A stretch of 64,000 bases of DNA from Scilla litardierei (taxonomy: Eukaryota; Streptophyta; Magnoliopsida; Asparagales; Asparagaceae). The translations under genes were made by a program, and so were the position numbers. This document shows, piece after piece, positions 54,926 through 64,000 of this stretch. The notes beneath the pieces are model-generated. The model had not been told where the DNA came from. It saw only the letters and a program-made list of their open reading frames with translations, and ran no database searches. The stretch's first letter is position 1. Each line of letters opens with the position of its first letter. Location of the stretch: contig JAULAV010002488.1 in NCBI GenBank assembly GCA_030789695.1, positions 62,001 to 126,000 of the forward strand, given 5' to 3'.

Positions 54926-57900
54926 CTATATCTCGGATTCACCCATAATCCCCAATTCTCGACGCAACCGCACAAAGGAGTCCTCCTTTAGAGGTTTCGT
55001 GAAAATATCGGCGATTTGCTTTTGGGTTTCAACGTACACTAAAATGATGTCCTTTTTAGCAACATGATCATCTAAGAAATGGTGTCGGACATCTATGTGT
55101 TTCGATCGGGAATGGTGCACCGGATTCTTTGAAAGACAGATAGCACTTTGGTTATCCACCATGATAGGGCTAGTATCACAATGAATACCAAAATCCTTCA
55201 ATGTGTGTCTCATCCAAAGAACCTGGGCACAAGCGGCACCGGCGGCAATGTATTCCGCCTCGGTGGTTGAAAGTGAAACCGAATTTTGCTTCTTGGAAAA
55301 CCAAGAGACAAGAGAATTTCCTAGAAAATGGCAAGTGCCACTAGTACTTTTCCTGTCGGATTTGCATCCCGCATAATCAGCGTCACTGTATGAGACTAAC
55401 TCATACGTGCTAGATCTCGGATATAGTAATCCAAAATCTAAAGTGTAACTTAGATAGCGAAAAATGCGTTTTACCGCTACTAAGTGAGAATCCTTAGGTT
55501 GAGACTGATAACGAGCACATATACATACGGCAAACATAATATCGGGCCTACTTGCGGTAAGATAAAGCAAACTACCTATCATACCTCGATATAGACGAAT
55601 GTCTACATCCTTACCGCCCGTATCCTTGTCAAGATGCGTAGTCGTGCTCATCGGAGTCTTTTTCCCGGAGGCATTCTCCATTCCAAATCGCTTTAGCAAC
55701 TCCACCGTGTACTTTGTTTGGTGGATGAAGATTGCATCGTTCATTTGGCGAATTTGGAGACCTAAGAAATATTTGAGTTCGCCCATGTGGCTCATCTCAA
55801 ATTGTTCCTTCATAACATTAGAAAACTCTTCGCAAAGAGCGAAGTTAGTAGCACCGAAAATGATATCATCAACACAAATTTGAACTAATAATATATCATT
55901 ATTCGCATGCTTAATAAAAAGTGTTGAATCGGCTTCACCCATTTTAAAATTCAAATCCAAAAGAAAATTCTTTAGGCGATCATACCAAGCTCGAGGAGCT
56001 TGTCTCAAACCATAAAGAGCTTTCTTTAATTTAAAAACGTGATTTGGAAATTTTTCATTAATGAAGCCCGGAGGTTGAGAAACGTAAACTTCCTCAACGA
56101 CATCTCCGTTTAAAAATGCACTTTTAACATCCATTTGAAATAATTTAAAATTCTTATGGCATGCAAAAGACAATAATAATCTAATTGATTCTAATCTAGC
56201 TACCGGAGCGAAAGATTCTACGAAATCGATACCTTCCTCTTGTCGATAGCCTTGAGCTACTAACCGAGCTTTGTTCCGGACGACGACTTGGTTTTCGTCG
56301 GTCTTGTTCTTGAAGATCCACTTTGTCCCTATGACGGTGTGGTTCTTCGATGGCAATGGAACAAGCTCCCAAACTTCATTCCTCTCGAATTGAATGAGCT
56401 CCTCCTCCATGGCTAAGATCCAAGCGCTATCTTCACATGCTTCATTAATATTCTTTGGCTCTATCGATGAGGCAAAGGCACAATTTGCGAAGTGGTGAAC
56501 TTGCGATCTCGTCTTGACACTATCATAGATATTGCCAATGACTTGCTCATGGGGATGGTCACGAACCGAATGAAGCCGTTTGGGAATACCTTGATCACTT
56601 GGAACATTCTCAACAACTTCATTAGTTGGGTTAGTCTCAATGGAATCAATAGAATCATTAGACTTAGAATTTTCAAACGAATCACATAAAACATCCATAG
56701 AATCATTATCATTTGAAATTCTAGTTGGAACAAATCCTTCATTAAATGAGACATGAAGCGACTCCTCGATCGTTGAGGTTCGTTTGTTGAATATCCGGTA
56801 GGCTTTGCTACGCGTAGAGTATCCAACAAAGATTCCCTCATCGGATCTTGGATCGAATTTGTCCAAACTACCATATTTGTTCTTAATAAAACATTTTGAA
56901 CCGAAAACACGAAAATGTTTAACTTGAGGCAACCTACCAAACAACAATTCATAACACGTTTGTTTAGAGCCGGGCCTCAAAAGTATTCTATTAAACACAT
57001 AGCAAGCGGTGTGTACCGCTTCCGCCCAAAATTGATGGCCAAGTTGGCTATCATCAAGCATAGTGCGAGCACACTCCACTAGCGTCCTATTCTTTCTCTC
57101 AACTACACCATTTTGAGGCGGTGCACGAGGGAAAGAGAAGGTGTGAGTAATACCAACTTCATCACAAAATGTCTCAAAAGACTCATTCTCAAATTCACCT
57201 CCATGATCACTACGAATAGTGACAATGGTGGTTCCTAAGAGATTTTGTACTTTCTTAACAAAAATTGTGAAGTTTTCAAAAGTTTCATTTTTATTGCACA
57301 ATGAAAATACCCAAGTAAATCTTGAATAGTCATCTACGATGACAAGTCCATACCTTGCATTTCCTAAGGAAGCTACTCTAGTTGGCCCAAATAAATCTAG
57401 ATGTAATAGCTCTAGTGGCCTTTTAGTAGAGATGCTTTTCTTAGGTTTAAATGAAGATTTAGGAAGCTTGCCGCGTTGACAACAATCACAAAAACTTTTC
57501 TTTTCAAAAACTAGCTTCGGAAAACCTTTAATAGAATTCAATTTTGAAAGCTTATATAATGTTCCAAAGTTCACATGTCCAAAGCGTCGATGCCATAAGT
57601 GTTGTTCACTTGTGTTGGCAACGAGACATTGTTCATATGACTTAGGAAGATCCAAAATATAAATGTCTTTACGACGAGTTCCGGAAAATAATAATTTTTC
57701 ATTATCCTTTCTTAAAATATGACACAATCCTTTCGCAAAGCTAACTTTGTAACCTTTGTCACAAAGTTGGCTTATTGAAATAAGATTATGATTTAAACCA
57801 CTAACAAGATAAACATCACTAATTAATGGTTTAGAGGGGTTACCGACTTTACCAACACCTATGATGGTTCCGCTCTCGTTGCCTCCAAATACGACGCGGT

Positions 57901-58042
57901 TTCCATTTGCAATGGGAACCACTCCGGAGAGCAATCGAGCGTCACCCGTCATGTGTTTTGAACACCCGCTATCGAGTATCCAATTCCCTTTGGAGCTAAA
58001 TTTAAATTTGTTGCTCATTTCCCTTTTCTTTTCCTTGAGTAC
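54926..58042 (-). CDS. SIRE-2 Pol (PR-INT-RT-RH)
   Basis: A 1,030-residue frame from the Met at 58018, open upstream to the AG acceptor at 58043. Protease L-D-S-G-C-S-K-H near residue 16; GAG-pre-integrase W-H-R-R-F-G-H; integrase D-L-F-G-P, S-D-H-G-G-E-F and [18 protein letters not shown]; RNase H D-A-D-Y-A-G, T-E-A-E-Y and K-H-I-D-V-R-H. No stop or frameshift. The RT catalytic box reads C-V-D-D (TGT at 55876-55874) where SIRE-1 has Y-V-D-D, so polymerase activity is probably reduced or lost. The Met at 58018 is not conserved in SIRE-1 (AGG), so it is unlikely to be the general start. Confidence 0.93.
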   Translation of the reverse strand, partial: VLKEKKREMSNKFKFSSKGNWILDSGCSKHMTGDARLLSGVVPIANGNRVVFGGNESGTIIGVGKVGNPSKPLISDVYLVSGLNHNLISISQLCDKGYKVSFAKGLCHILRKDNEKLLFSGTRRKDIYILDLPKSYEQCLVANTSEQHLWHRRFGHVNFGTLYKLSKLNSIKGFPKLVFEKKSFCDCCQRGKLPKSSFKPKKSISTKRPLELLHLDLFGPTRVASLGNARYGLVIVDDYSRFTWVFSLCNKNETFENFTIFVKKVQNLLGTTIVTIRSDHGGEFENESFETFCDEVGITHTFSFPRAPPQNGVVERKNRTLVECARTMLDDSQLGHQFWAEAVHTACYVFNRILLRPGSKQTCYELLFGRLPQVKHFRVFGSKCFIKNKYGSLDKFDPRSDEGIFVGYSTRSKAYRIFNKRTSTIEESLHVSFNEGFVPTRISNDNDSMDVLCDSFENSKSNDSIDSIETNPTNEVVENVPSDQGIPKRLHSVRDHPHEQVIGNIYDSVKTRSQVHHFANCAFASSIEPKNINEACEDSAWILAMEEELIQFERNEVWELVPLPSKNHTVIGTKWIFKNKTDENQVVVRNKARLVAQGYRQEEGIDFVESFAPVARLESIRLLLSFACHKNFKLFQMDVKSAFLNGDVVEEVYVSQPPGFINEKFPNHVFKLKKALYGLRQAPRAWYDRLKNFLLDLNFKMGEADSTLFIKHANNDILLVQICVDDIIFGATNFALCEEFSNVMKEQFEMSHMGELKYFLGLQIRQMNDAIFIHQTKYTVELLKRFGMENASGKKTPMSTTTHLDKDTGGKDVDIRLYRGMIGSLLYLTASRPDIMFAVCICARYQSQPKDSHLVAVKRIFRYLSYTLDFGLLYPRSSTYELVSYSDADYAGCKSDRKSTSGTCHFLGNSLVSWFSKKQNSVSLSTTEAEYIAAGAACAQVLWMRHTLKDFGIHCDTSPIMVDNQSAICLSKNPVHHSRSKHIDVRHHFLDDHVAKKDIILVYVETQKQIADIFTKPLKEDSFVRLRRELGIMGESEI

Positions 58043-58101
58043 CTAAAGATAGAAACTTTCATATCATGGTACCCAAGGTCATTGGGTCCAAGGGATTAGA
58101 C
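58043..58101 (-). other. SIRE-2 candidate mini-intron between gag and pol (59 nt)
   Basis: GTCTAATCCC...CTATCTTTAG on minus, same ends as in SIRE-1 but one nt shorter. Removal is phase 0 and puts gag and pol in one frame. Without it pol is in another frame from gag. Confidence 0.55.
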
Positions 58102-60339
58102 CTTTGGAAGCCAAGTCCAAGTGGACTTAGACTTCCCCACATAATTCTTACTATGTACAACATCCGAAAAATAAGCATTCATGTATATTTGTTTTTCGTC
58201 CATGCTTGTGTCCGTTGGGCTCCAAATAGTAAATATTTTGGGAGCCATCATCCTATTGGGTGCATGCATGCGACGTTGATTTCTACGTGATGCATGTTGT
58301 GGATAGGCATATGGGACATGATGGAATGGTGCACGACGAGAATTATTCATATGATGCGGTGGGTGAACATATGCATGTGTGGGAACACGTGCGTGAGGGT
58401 GTCTCACATGGTGTGCACGTGCCCGAGAATGTGTTGCATAAAAATCATCATATGTGTGAGATGGTGGAGTAGGACGTGTGTTCCTACGTGGCATGTTATT
58501 GGTGTACATGTAGGCATGACCCTTCTTTGGAGGTCCACCCAAGGTGGGTTTCTTTCCAAAAGAGGGCGTGGACGAGGTGGAAGCACCATTGGTAGATGAA
58601 CTACCAATAGAGTGTTTGCTACCACTCGTAGAGTCACCGGAAGTTGGCCTAACAAAAGTAGTGGCCGCTTTGGATGGACATCCCGTCGTATACCCCAAAC
58701 CAATGTGGTGATTGGCCGGAAGTAAGTCACTTAGGATTTTATCCAAATGGTCCTTACCTTTGTTGAATTTGTTAATTCGGCCCAATGTGTTCTCATATTT
58801 CTCTTTGAGAGAACGCAAAGAAGTATCCAAAGTGGATATTTGCGAAGTGAGCACATAAACACGAGATTTAAGATTCTCGTTCTCAATACTCAAAGTCGAG
58901 TTTTGAGAAGTTAAATCCGCTATCTCATGTTCTTCCGCATCCTCGATGCTAACATGTTCAAGTTTAGATTTGAGATTAACAATCTCATTTCTTAACTCTT
59001 CAACAACGGTGTCGTTGTTGGTGATGATAGTCTTAGGCGATGTTTGAATGCTAGCTAGGTCATCTTTTACCTTAGTATATCTATTTACTAACTTAGTGTA
59101 TTTTGACCAAAGTTGAGAGTTAGCATTTCTAAGATCATCCATCGTTACCTCATCGCTTTCGTCATTACTATCATCGGAAGAGGAGGATCCTTGATCGTTC
59201 TCCTCTCTTGCCATGAAGCACATATGTGCTTGCTCCACTTTCTCATCATCCGACTCTCCGCTTGAGGAATCCTCGGAGTCGGTGAATGTTGCTCCGACAA
59301 GTCCTTTCTTGTACCCCTTTTTGTATTTCTTGGACTTATCGAATTTTGGCGCCTTCCACTTCTCCTTGTGCTTATTGAGGGGACACTCCGCTTTCATGTG
59401 TCCCGGCTTATTACACTTGAAACACAAAGGAGAGGAAGAGGCGTTAGTAGAACCAAATTTAGCTTTGTTCTTGAAGTTACCTTTTCGGAAGAAACGGTTG
59501 AACTTCTTGGCCATGAGTGCCATGGACTCCAAGTCTAACTCGTTTTCCGAGTCTTCATCATCGGAAGATGTGGATGAAGCCGCCTTGAATGCAATCGCCT
59601 TTTTCTTAGGCGCATCTAGGTTCAAATATGACTTCATCTTTTCTTGTAGCTTCACCTTGCTATCTTTGCGTACCTCGTATGACATCAAAGTACCCATTAG
59701 TTGAACTACGGTATATTTGTTCATGTCATTACCTTCCTCGATGGCGAAGGTACGTTTTTCCCAAGAAGAGGGAAGTCCTTCAATAAGCTTTAAGCACTTC
59801 TCCTTTTGAGTGTAGATCTTGTCGAGGGCCTCTAACTCGTTTATTATGTCAACGAAGCGAGCGTAATATTCTTTCATCTTCTCGCCCTGTTGCATATGAA
59901 ACATTTCGTAATCTTTGGTTACGACTACGAGTTTAGAGTCTCTTACCCGACTCGTCCCTTCATGTAGTATGAGGAGAGAGTTCCAAATTTGATATGCACT
60001 CTTACATGTGCATATCTTATTGAAGTCCTCGGGCTCCAATGCGCATTGCAAGGCGTTCATTGCCTTGGCATTGCTTACCTCCGCGGCGACCTCCGCGGTA
60101 GTCCATTTCTCAAAATCTTCTTCTTCGGGCTCGATGTACTCCTTCATTGTAGTCCTCCATAAAGATGCACTCCGGAGGAAAGTCTCCATCCGGCACTTCC
60201 AGTACCCGTAGTTGGTACCGTTGAAGAATGGAGGCCTCGTAGAGGAATGTCCTTCCATCACTGATGACACTCCTTCACGGTTCCTGAAGGTGTCATAGTT
60301 GGAGGGTGGAGGCACGGTCTTGTTGTCGTTGGTAGACAT
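58096..60339 (-). CDS. SIRE-2 Gag
   Basis: 747 residues, M-S-T-N-D-N-K-T start right after the primer site. Copia/UBN2 core, CCHC knuckle (C-F-K-C-N-K-P-G-H-M-K-A-E-C), long coiled coil and a His/Arg-rich tail (about 58480-58265). Intact and closely similar to SIRE-1 Gag, with a few small insertions and deletions. It forms the particle and binds element RNA. Confidence 0.93.
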   Translation of the reverse strand: MSTNDNKTVPPPSNYDTFRNREGVSSVMEGHSSTRPPFFNGTNYGYWKCRMETFLRSASLWRTTMKEYIEPEEEDFEKWTTAEVAAEVSNAKAMNALQCALEPEDFNKICTCKSAYQIWNSLLILHEGTSRVRDSKLVVVTKDYEMFHMQQGEKMKEYYARFVDIINELEALDKIYTQKEKCLKLIEGLPSSWEKRTFAIEEGNDMNKYTVVQLMGTLMSYEVRKDSKVKLQEKMKSYLNLDAPKKKAIAFKAASSTSSDDEDSENELDLESMALMAKKFNRFFRKGNFKNKAKFGSTNASSSPLCFKCNKPGHMKAECPLNKHKEKWKAPKFDKSKKYKKGYKKGLVGATFTDSEDSSSGESDDEKVEQAHMCFMAREENDQGSSSSDDSNDESDEVTMDDLRNANSQLWSKYTKLVNRYTKVKDDLASIQTSPKTIITNNDTVVEELRNEIVNLKSKLEHVSIEDAEEHEIADLTSQNSTLSIENENLKSRVYVLTSQISTLDTSLRSLKEKYENTLGRINKFNKGKDHLDKILSDLLPANHHIGLGYTTGCPSKAATTFVRPTSGDSTSGSKHSIGSSSTNGASTSSTPSFGKKPTLGGPPKKGHAYMYTNNMPRRNTRPTPPSHTYDDFYATHSRARAHHVRHPHARVPTHAYVHPPHHMNNSRRAPFHHVPYAYPQHASRRNQRRMHAPNRMMAPKIFTIWSPTDTSMDEKQIYMNAYFSDVVHSKNYVGKSKSTWTWLPKV

Positions 60340-60350
60340 AGCTGTGTATC

Positions 60351-60364
60351 TGGCTCTGATACCA
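60351..60364 (-). other. SIRE-2 primer binding site
   Basis: TGGTATCAGAGCCA on minus, perfect initiator-Met complement, 2 nt from the LTR at 60367. Confidence 0.93.
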
Positions 60365-61111
60365 AATGTAATGCCCTACCAGCTACTGCACAAGTACTAG
60401 AGGGGGGGGGGGGTGAATAGTACTTTAAAATAATAAGGAGTATAATTCCAAATTAAATTGCAATCAACTACCAAATCAATTTGCGGAAGCTTAAATTGAA
60501 CGACGACAACGAAATTGACAATGCTAACAAACGATGTTAATGGGTTCGGATCCACCCAAGTCTCCCCGACTTGTTCCCGGTGATCCTACGTCCCAACCAC
60601 CCGGATCCCCTCCGGATACTTGAGTTAGAAACCCTAACTCAAGATTTCCACTATGAATATCTTGTGAAAAACTTTCACAAGATCAAATCATACATGCAAT
60701 AGCAAACGTGAATCCCACAACCCGGGATCACAACCTTCTCTCACAACCGAGAGAACCAACAAGCAATATAAAAGAGTTTATATGAAATAAACAAGCTTAC
60801 CACAAAATCCTATACCTTGAGTTTTTCTTACCCAATAGGTGGAATGAAGGATTTGAGGAAGATGAAGTTACCAAACCCTAGCACCAAGGAAATGAGCAGC
60901 AATGGGTGCCTAGGGATGATTTGGAAACTTGAATCAAGCAATAGCTTGAAGAGCTCACCAAGAACAAGCTTCTCTCTAGATCTAGAAATGAGAGAGAATG
61001 GGTTTCTTGTGAGGAAGAGAGCTTTAGATTTGAGGGAGAATAGCTATCTCTTTAGAACTCAATGAATCGCTTAATGGCAGCTCTATTGAAGATAGAAATG
61101 ACCTAGGTTCG

Positions 61112-61119
61112 TATTTATA
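61112..61119 (-). promoter_or_regulatory. SIRE-2 TATA box
   Basis: TATAAATA on minus, 55 bp downstream (element sense) of the hairpin array, as in SIRE-1. Confidence 0.7.
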
Positions 61120-61173
61120 GGGTCCCATAAAAACAAGATAGGTCAATCTCCAACGGAAAGAAATCTGTGAGAA

Positions 61174-61712
61174 TTAGTCGGTCAAAGAACACTCACTGAC
61201 CGACTAGTTCATCAACTAGTCGGTCAGCCAAACAACGTGGACCGACTAAGAGTAGATCTGAGAAGAAAGAGAATTTCAGACCTAGACATCTAGTCGGTCC
61301 AAGAACACTGTCTGACCGACTAGTTTCACAACTAGTCGGTCATCCAATGAACGTAGACCGACTAAGAGGCAAAACAACTTAGTCTGAAGGCAAGTTGACT
61401 TAGTCGGTCTAAGAACAAAAATTGACCGACTAGATTGTCAATTAGTCGGTCATCAAACGTTCTTAGACCGACTAACGGTAAACAGTAGCTTAGGAGAAAT
61501 TTAGAGTGAACAGTAAGTCACAACTAGTCGGTCAAAGAAGCATCACTGACCGACTAGTTCACAAACTAGTCGGTCGGTGATTCAACGTAGACCGACTAAC
61601 TGTAAACAGTAAAGTCCAAGAAATTAAGGAATCAAACTAGTCGGTCCAAGAACAGTTGCCGACCGACTAGATCACCATCTAGTCGGTCAGTACTTGTTCT
61701 TGTACCAACTAA
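61174..61712. repeat. Hairpin array (34-8-34), SIRE-2 5' LTR
   Basis: Five modules, essentially identical to those in the 3' LTR of this copy. Confidence 0.92.
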
Positions 61713-62117
61713 CATGCACAACAAAGTCCGAATCGAAGCGCGACGCTTCGAGGAAGTTAGAATGAACTTGTGCAAGAATCCTAGAGCTACGAAATGAGCG
61801 TAATGAAGATAGAAACGTAAGATATACTCAAGGCTTAACATTCTATCAATCGAAACTAAAAGACTATAAATAAAACCTTAATAAACGGTCTTTGAGAGCT
61901 TCGATTGAATCTTCATAACTTCCAAAGCGCTGCAGGAGCTTCAACGAAGCTTTAGGCTTGAATACGAGCTTTTGGAAGTGTTGAGATGTCGCTTTGAATA
62001 TTCTCGTGAAATTGGCGACGATCTCCAATACTGCGCTCACAAAATGTTAGTTCATGAATTATTTATGTTTGCTCATCATCAAAACCAAATCCGGGGAGTC
62101 CAATATTCAATAGTTAT

Positions 62118-63400
62118 GTACTAAGAAAATTTCCAGCAACTTATTTTTCCAACTAAAACTAGTTTTTGACATGGTATTTTGAGACAACTGTTATGAACTT
62201 AATCCTACCTTTATATCATCCTCTACATAATCACAAACATGGAATGATTAAAGAGATTTCAATACATACTTATTTTTAAAAATAACCATTAACATCTAAC
62301 ATACAACAAGGATATATGGCTTGCAACTCATACTTAATGGAACTAACATATAGACCAACTACAATCTACACTCTTTTTACAAGTTAATAGATTTCTCATT
62401 CTCCAAATTTTCATCATGTCATAAAATTATTAATTCTAAGTATGAAAACACATTGAAAACAAACATACAAATCCTATTACAACATGCTACTACATTAAGC
62501 AAACTTCATGAAGCAAAATAAAAACTACTAAGTTTTATAAGTATCATAGCATGGTTCCTACTCAAATCTTCATATGACATACTAAATTTACTATTTCACT
62601 CATGATTTTAAAGCTAAACTAAAAATCAATCCTAAAAGTGAACCCTACTAAAAATGATAGAAGTTTCTACCTTTAAGAGTCCTCCAAAAATGTCCTTGGC
62701 CCTTCTTAGTCCTTGATGAACTTGGGCCTCCATGGCCTCTCCTACTCCTCCAAGACATCCCTCTTCAAATTCTATGAATTCCAAATCTCATCAAAACCCC
62801 AAACTTTCCTCTTTCCCCCAAATCTTTCCTCCTCTCTTCAAATTTCCAGAATGACCTACATGTACCCGATGAAGAAAAGAATGTGCCAGAGTGTGCATAG
62901 TGGAGGTGAGGTAACCCTACGGGTGTTTGGACACCCCATTCACCACCATAAGATTTCGGCCATGGCATGAAAGGAGGGAGAGAGAGGGAGAGATGAGAGG
63001 ATGAGAGAGTTTTGTGCTTTTCTTTTTCTTTTCTTGATTTTTGATTTTTCCCCAAAATTCTCTCATCCACTCATTTTGGTCAAAGCTTAGCCAAGTGTAT
63101 TTCTCTCTTACATGCAAGATGACACCAAAGCCACTTATGTGTCATCCTAATAATTTCCAAGATTTAATCTTATAGAAAAATAAAAATACACAACTAATAC
63201 TTCATACCACTCCAAATACATAGTATTTAATCCAAATACTTCATTTATATAATACAAATGGTGTTCCAAAAATTTATTTAAAAATAATTTAGTTATAAAA
63301 AATTATGGAAAATTCATGAAAATACTCAAAAACTTCATACGTATAAATACGTCCAAAAATATGTACATTATACACGTATATACGGAGACGAGGTATTACA
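62118..63400 (-). repeat. Solo LTR, segment 4 (5' end in element sense)
   Basis: The U3 side of the solo LTR, ending GAGGTATTACA on plus (TGTAATACCTC on minus). AT-rich with a purine-rich patch (62968-63010). No palindrome array like those in the other LTRs is seen, and no gene. Confidence 0.65.
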
Positions 63401-63405
63401 AATAC

Positions 63406-64000
63406 TCTCAAGAGACCTAAAGATCTCATTATTCTAATGATGATAGTATATCATCTTAAATTCGTTTGAGAAAGTGAGGAGAGTCAATGTCCACGTGAAT
63501 GGAGATGATCTCGTAATCATTTTTTCCTTTTGAATGGGACAATAAAAGTTTCACCCTTTTTGAAGAATCTTCAGGTTCTTTTGGTTAATGATGTCTTGCA
63601 TCATCAATCCAGGGTGACATCGTTCCAAAGTTGATCGATTCTGGACACTTCTGGTGTTCTAAATTAATTCCTCTTTTCGAATTGATGTGGGACTTTTGAA
63701 AATCCATTAAAATGCTCAAGTTAATTTTGTCCGGTAATAGGTGAACTGTGTTCAAACTGTGAAGGATTACATCTTCACATTGACTATTATGCGGATCATT
63801 ATGGGACAAAGATTCCGGCTTTATTGATTTCTTGAGTCATTAGGGATTTTGTTTTGACGAATATCCTTTGAAACTGTATAAGTTTCAGAGAGTACATGGC
63901 ATCATCATTTTATTTTTAGGAGTATTCAGGATAACAAATCATTCGCAATAAAATAAAATGCATAAAAAGCATGAAATTCATCAATAAGAGATATTGTTAT
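63406..64000. other. Old flank, unassigned
   Basis: Continues the sequence interrupted at 15756. By position it should belong to Copia-old (integrase side), but I see no integrase motif on either strand; the 74-codon minus-strand open stretch at 63585-63809 is not recognisable. Confidence 0.35.

Larger units (their letters stand above)
49572..62112 (-). mobile_element. SIRE-2: nearly intact, very young Copia element
   Basis: 12,541 bp, target duplication GTTAT (49567-49571 and 62113-62117). LTRs of 1,754 and 1,746 bp differ by about four substitutions plus an 8-nt change in a G run. Gag, pol and third ORF are all uninterrupted. The one visible defect is a Tyr-to-Cys change in the RT catalytic motif. 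Confidence 0.95.
60367..62112 (-). repeat. SIRE-2 5' LTR
   Basis: 1,746 bp. The plus-strand end is ATTCAATA, with C changed to T in the terminal CA, followed by GTTAT. TATA box on minus at 61112-61119; hairpin array 61174-61712; G run of 12 at 60402-60413. Confidence 0.94.
15757..63400 (-). mobile_element. Solo LTR carrying all internal insertions (outer shell)
   Basis: The plus strand starts CGTAACGACCCG at 15757 (TG changed to CG) and ends GGTATTACA at 63400. It is flanked by 5-bp direct repeats AATAC at 15752-15756 and 63401-63405. Removing Gypsy-2, NA-Copia and SIRE-2 with one target copy each leaves about 2.9 kb without internal coding sequence or second LTR: a solo LTR. Its ends and poly(A) signal region (AATAAAATGAAATATT on minus near 15950) resemble the Gypsy LTRs here. 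Confidence 0.75.

Noticed and set aside
54926..58018. Met at 58018 as the true start of SIRE Pol
   Set aside because: SIRE-1 has AGG at that codon and the frame is open upstream to the AG acceptor, so the Met is probably incidental.

Overview
This window holds no single-copy host gene. It is a stack of nested LTR retrotransposons, as expected from heterochromatin of a large, repeat-rich flowering-plant genome. Evidence for a plant is the full set of plant lineages (chromodomain Gypsy elements of Tekay/Del type, SIRE/Maximus-type and other Copia elements), initiator-Met tRNA primer sites, TATA-box LTR promoters and telo-box (AAACCCTA) leaders. I cannot name the species. No tRNA, rRNA, CRISPR array or cellular gene was seen.

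Layout. (1) 1-2510: 5' end of a minus-strand Copia element ('Copia-0'; gag, primer site and LTR), cut by the window edge. (2) 2511-2770 and 12424-15756: an old minus-strand Copia remnant ('Copia-old'), split at its protease by Gypsy-1. (3) 2771-12418: Gypsy-1, a complete minus-strand chromovirus with 5-bp target duplication CATGG. (4) 15757-63400: a 47.6-kb stack inside one minus-strand solo LTR (target duplication AATAC). Three elements inserted independently into that LTR: Gypsy-2 (16260-39494, plus strand, CATGA), a coding-poor Copia element 'NA-Copia' (40578-49485, minus, AATTT) and SIRE-2 (49572-62112, minus, GTTAT). Gypsy-2 is itself split in its reverse transcriptase by SIRE-1 (21508-33939, minus, TGATG). 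(5) 63406-64000: continuation of the old flank, not identified.

How the genes work together. Gypsy elements encode Gag (with two zinc knuckles), protease, reverse transcriptase, RNase H, integrase and a chromodomain-like tail. SIRE elements encode Gag, a Copia-order Pol (protease, integrase, reverse transcriptase, RNase H) and a third 550-residue protein of unknown role. In both Gypsy copies the reading frame is interrupted at the same two places by short GT...AG segments whose removal restores the frame, once between gag and protease and once inside integrase. Both SIRE copies carry a 59-60 nt GT...AG segment between gag and pol. Splicing is therefore the simplest model for making Gag-Pol in both superfamilies.

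The strongest unexplained signal is a rigid hairpin array. Ten-base arms CTAGTCGGTC / GACCGACTAG enclose a 14-nt loop, and hairpins are paired with an 8-nt linker (34-8-34). The array lies 45-55 bp upstream of the TATA box in the LTRs of both SIRE copies and of Gypsy-1, which belong to different superfamilies. It occurs again inside SIRE, just upstream of the third gene. Copia-0, NA-Copia and Gypsy-2 carry different palindrome arrays in their LTRs. A repeatedly acquired or exchanged palindromic promoter module is the leading candidate for something undescribed here.

All LTR comparisons were made by eye; ages and percent identities need computation.
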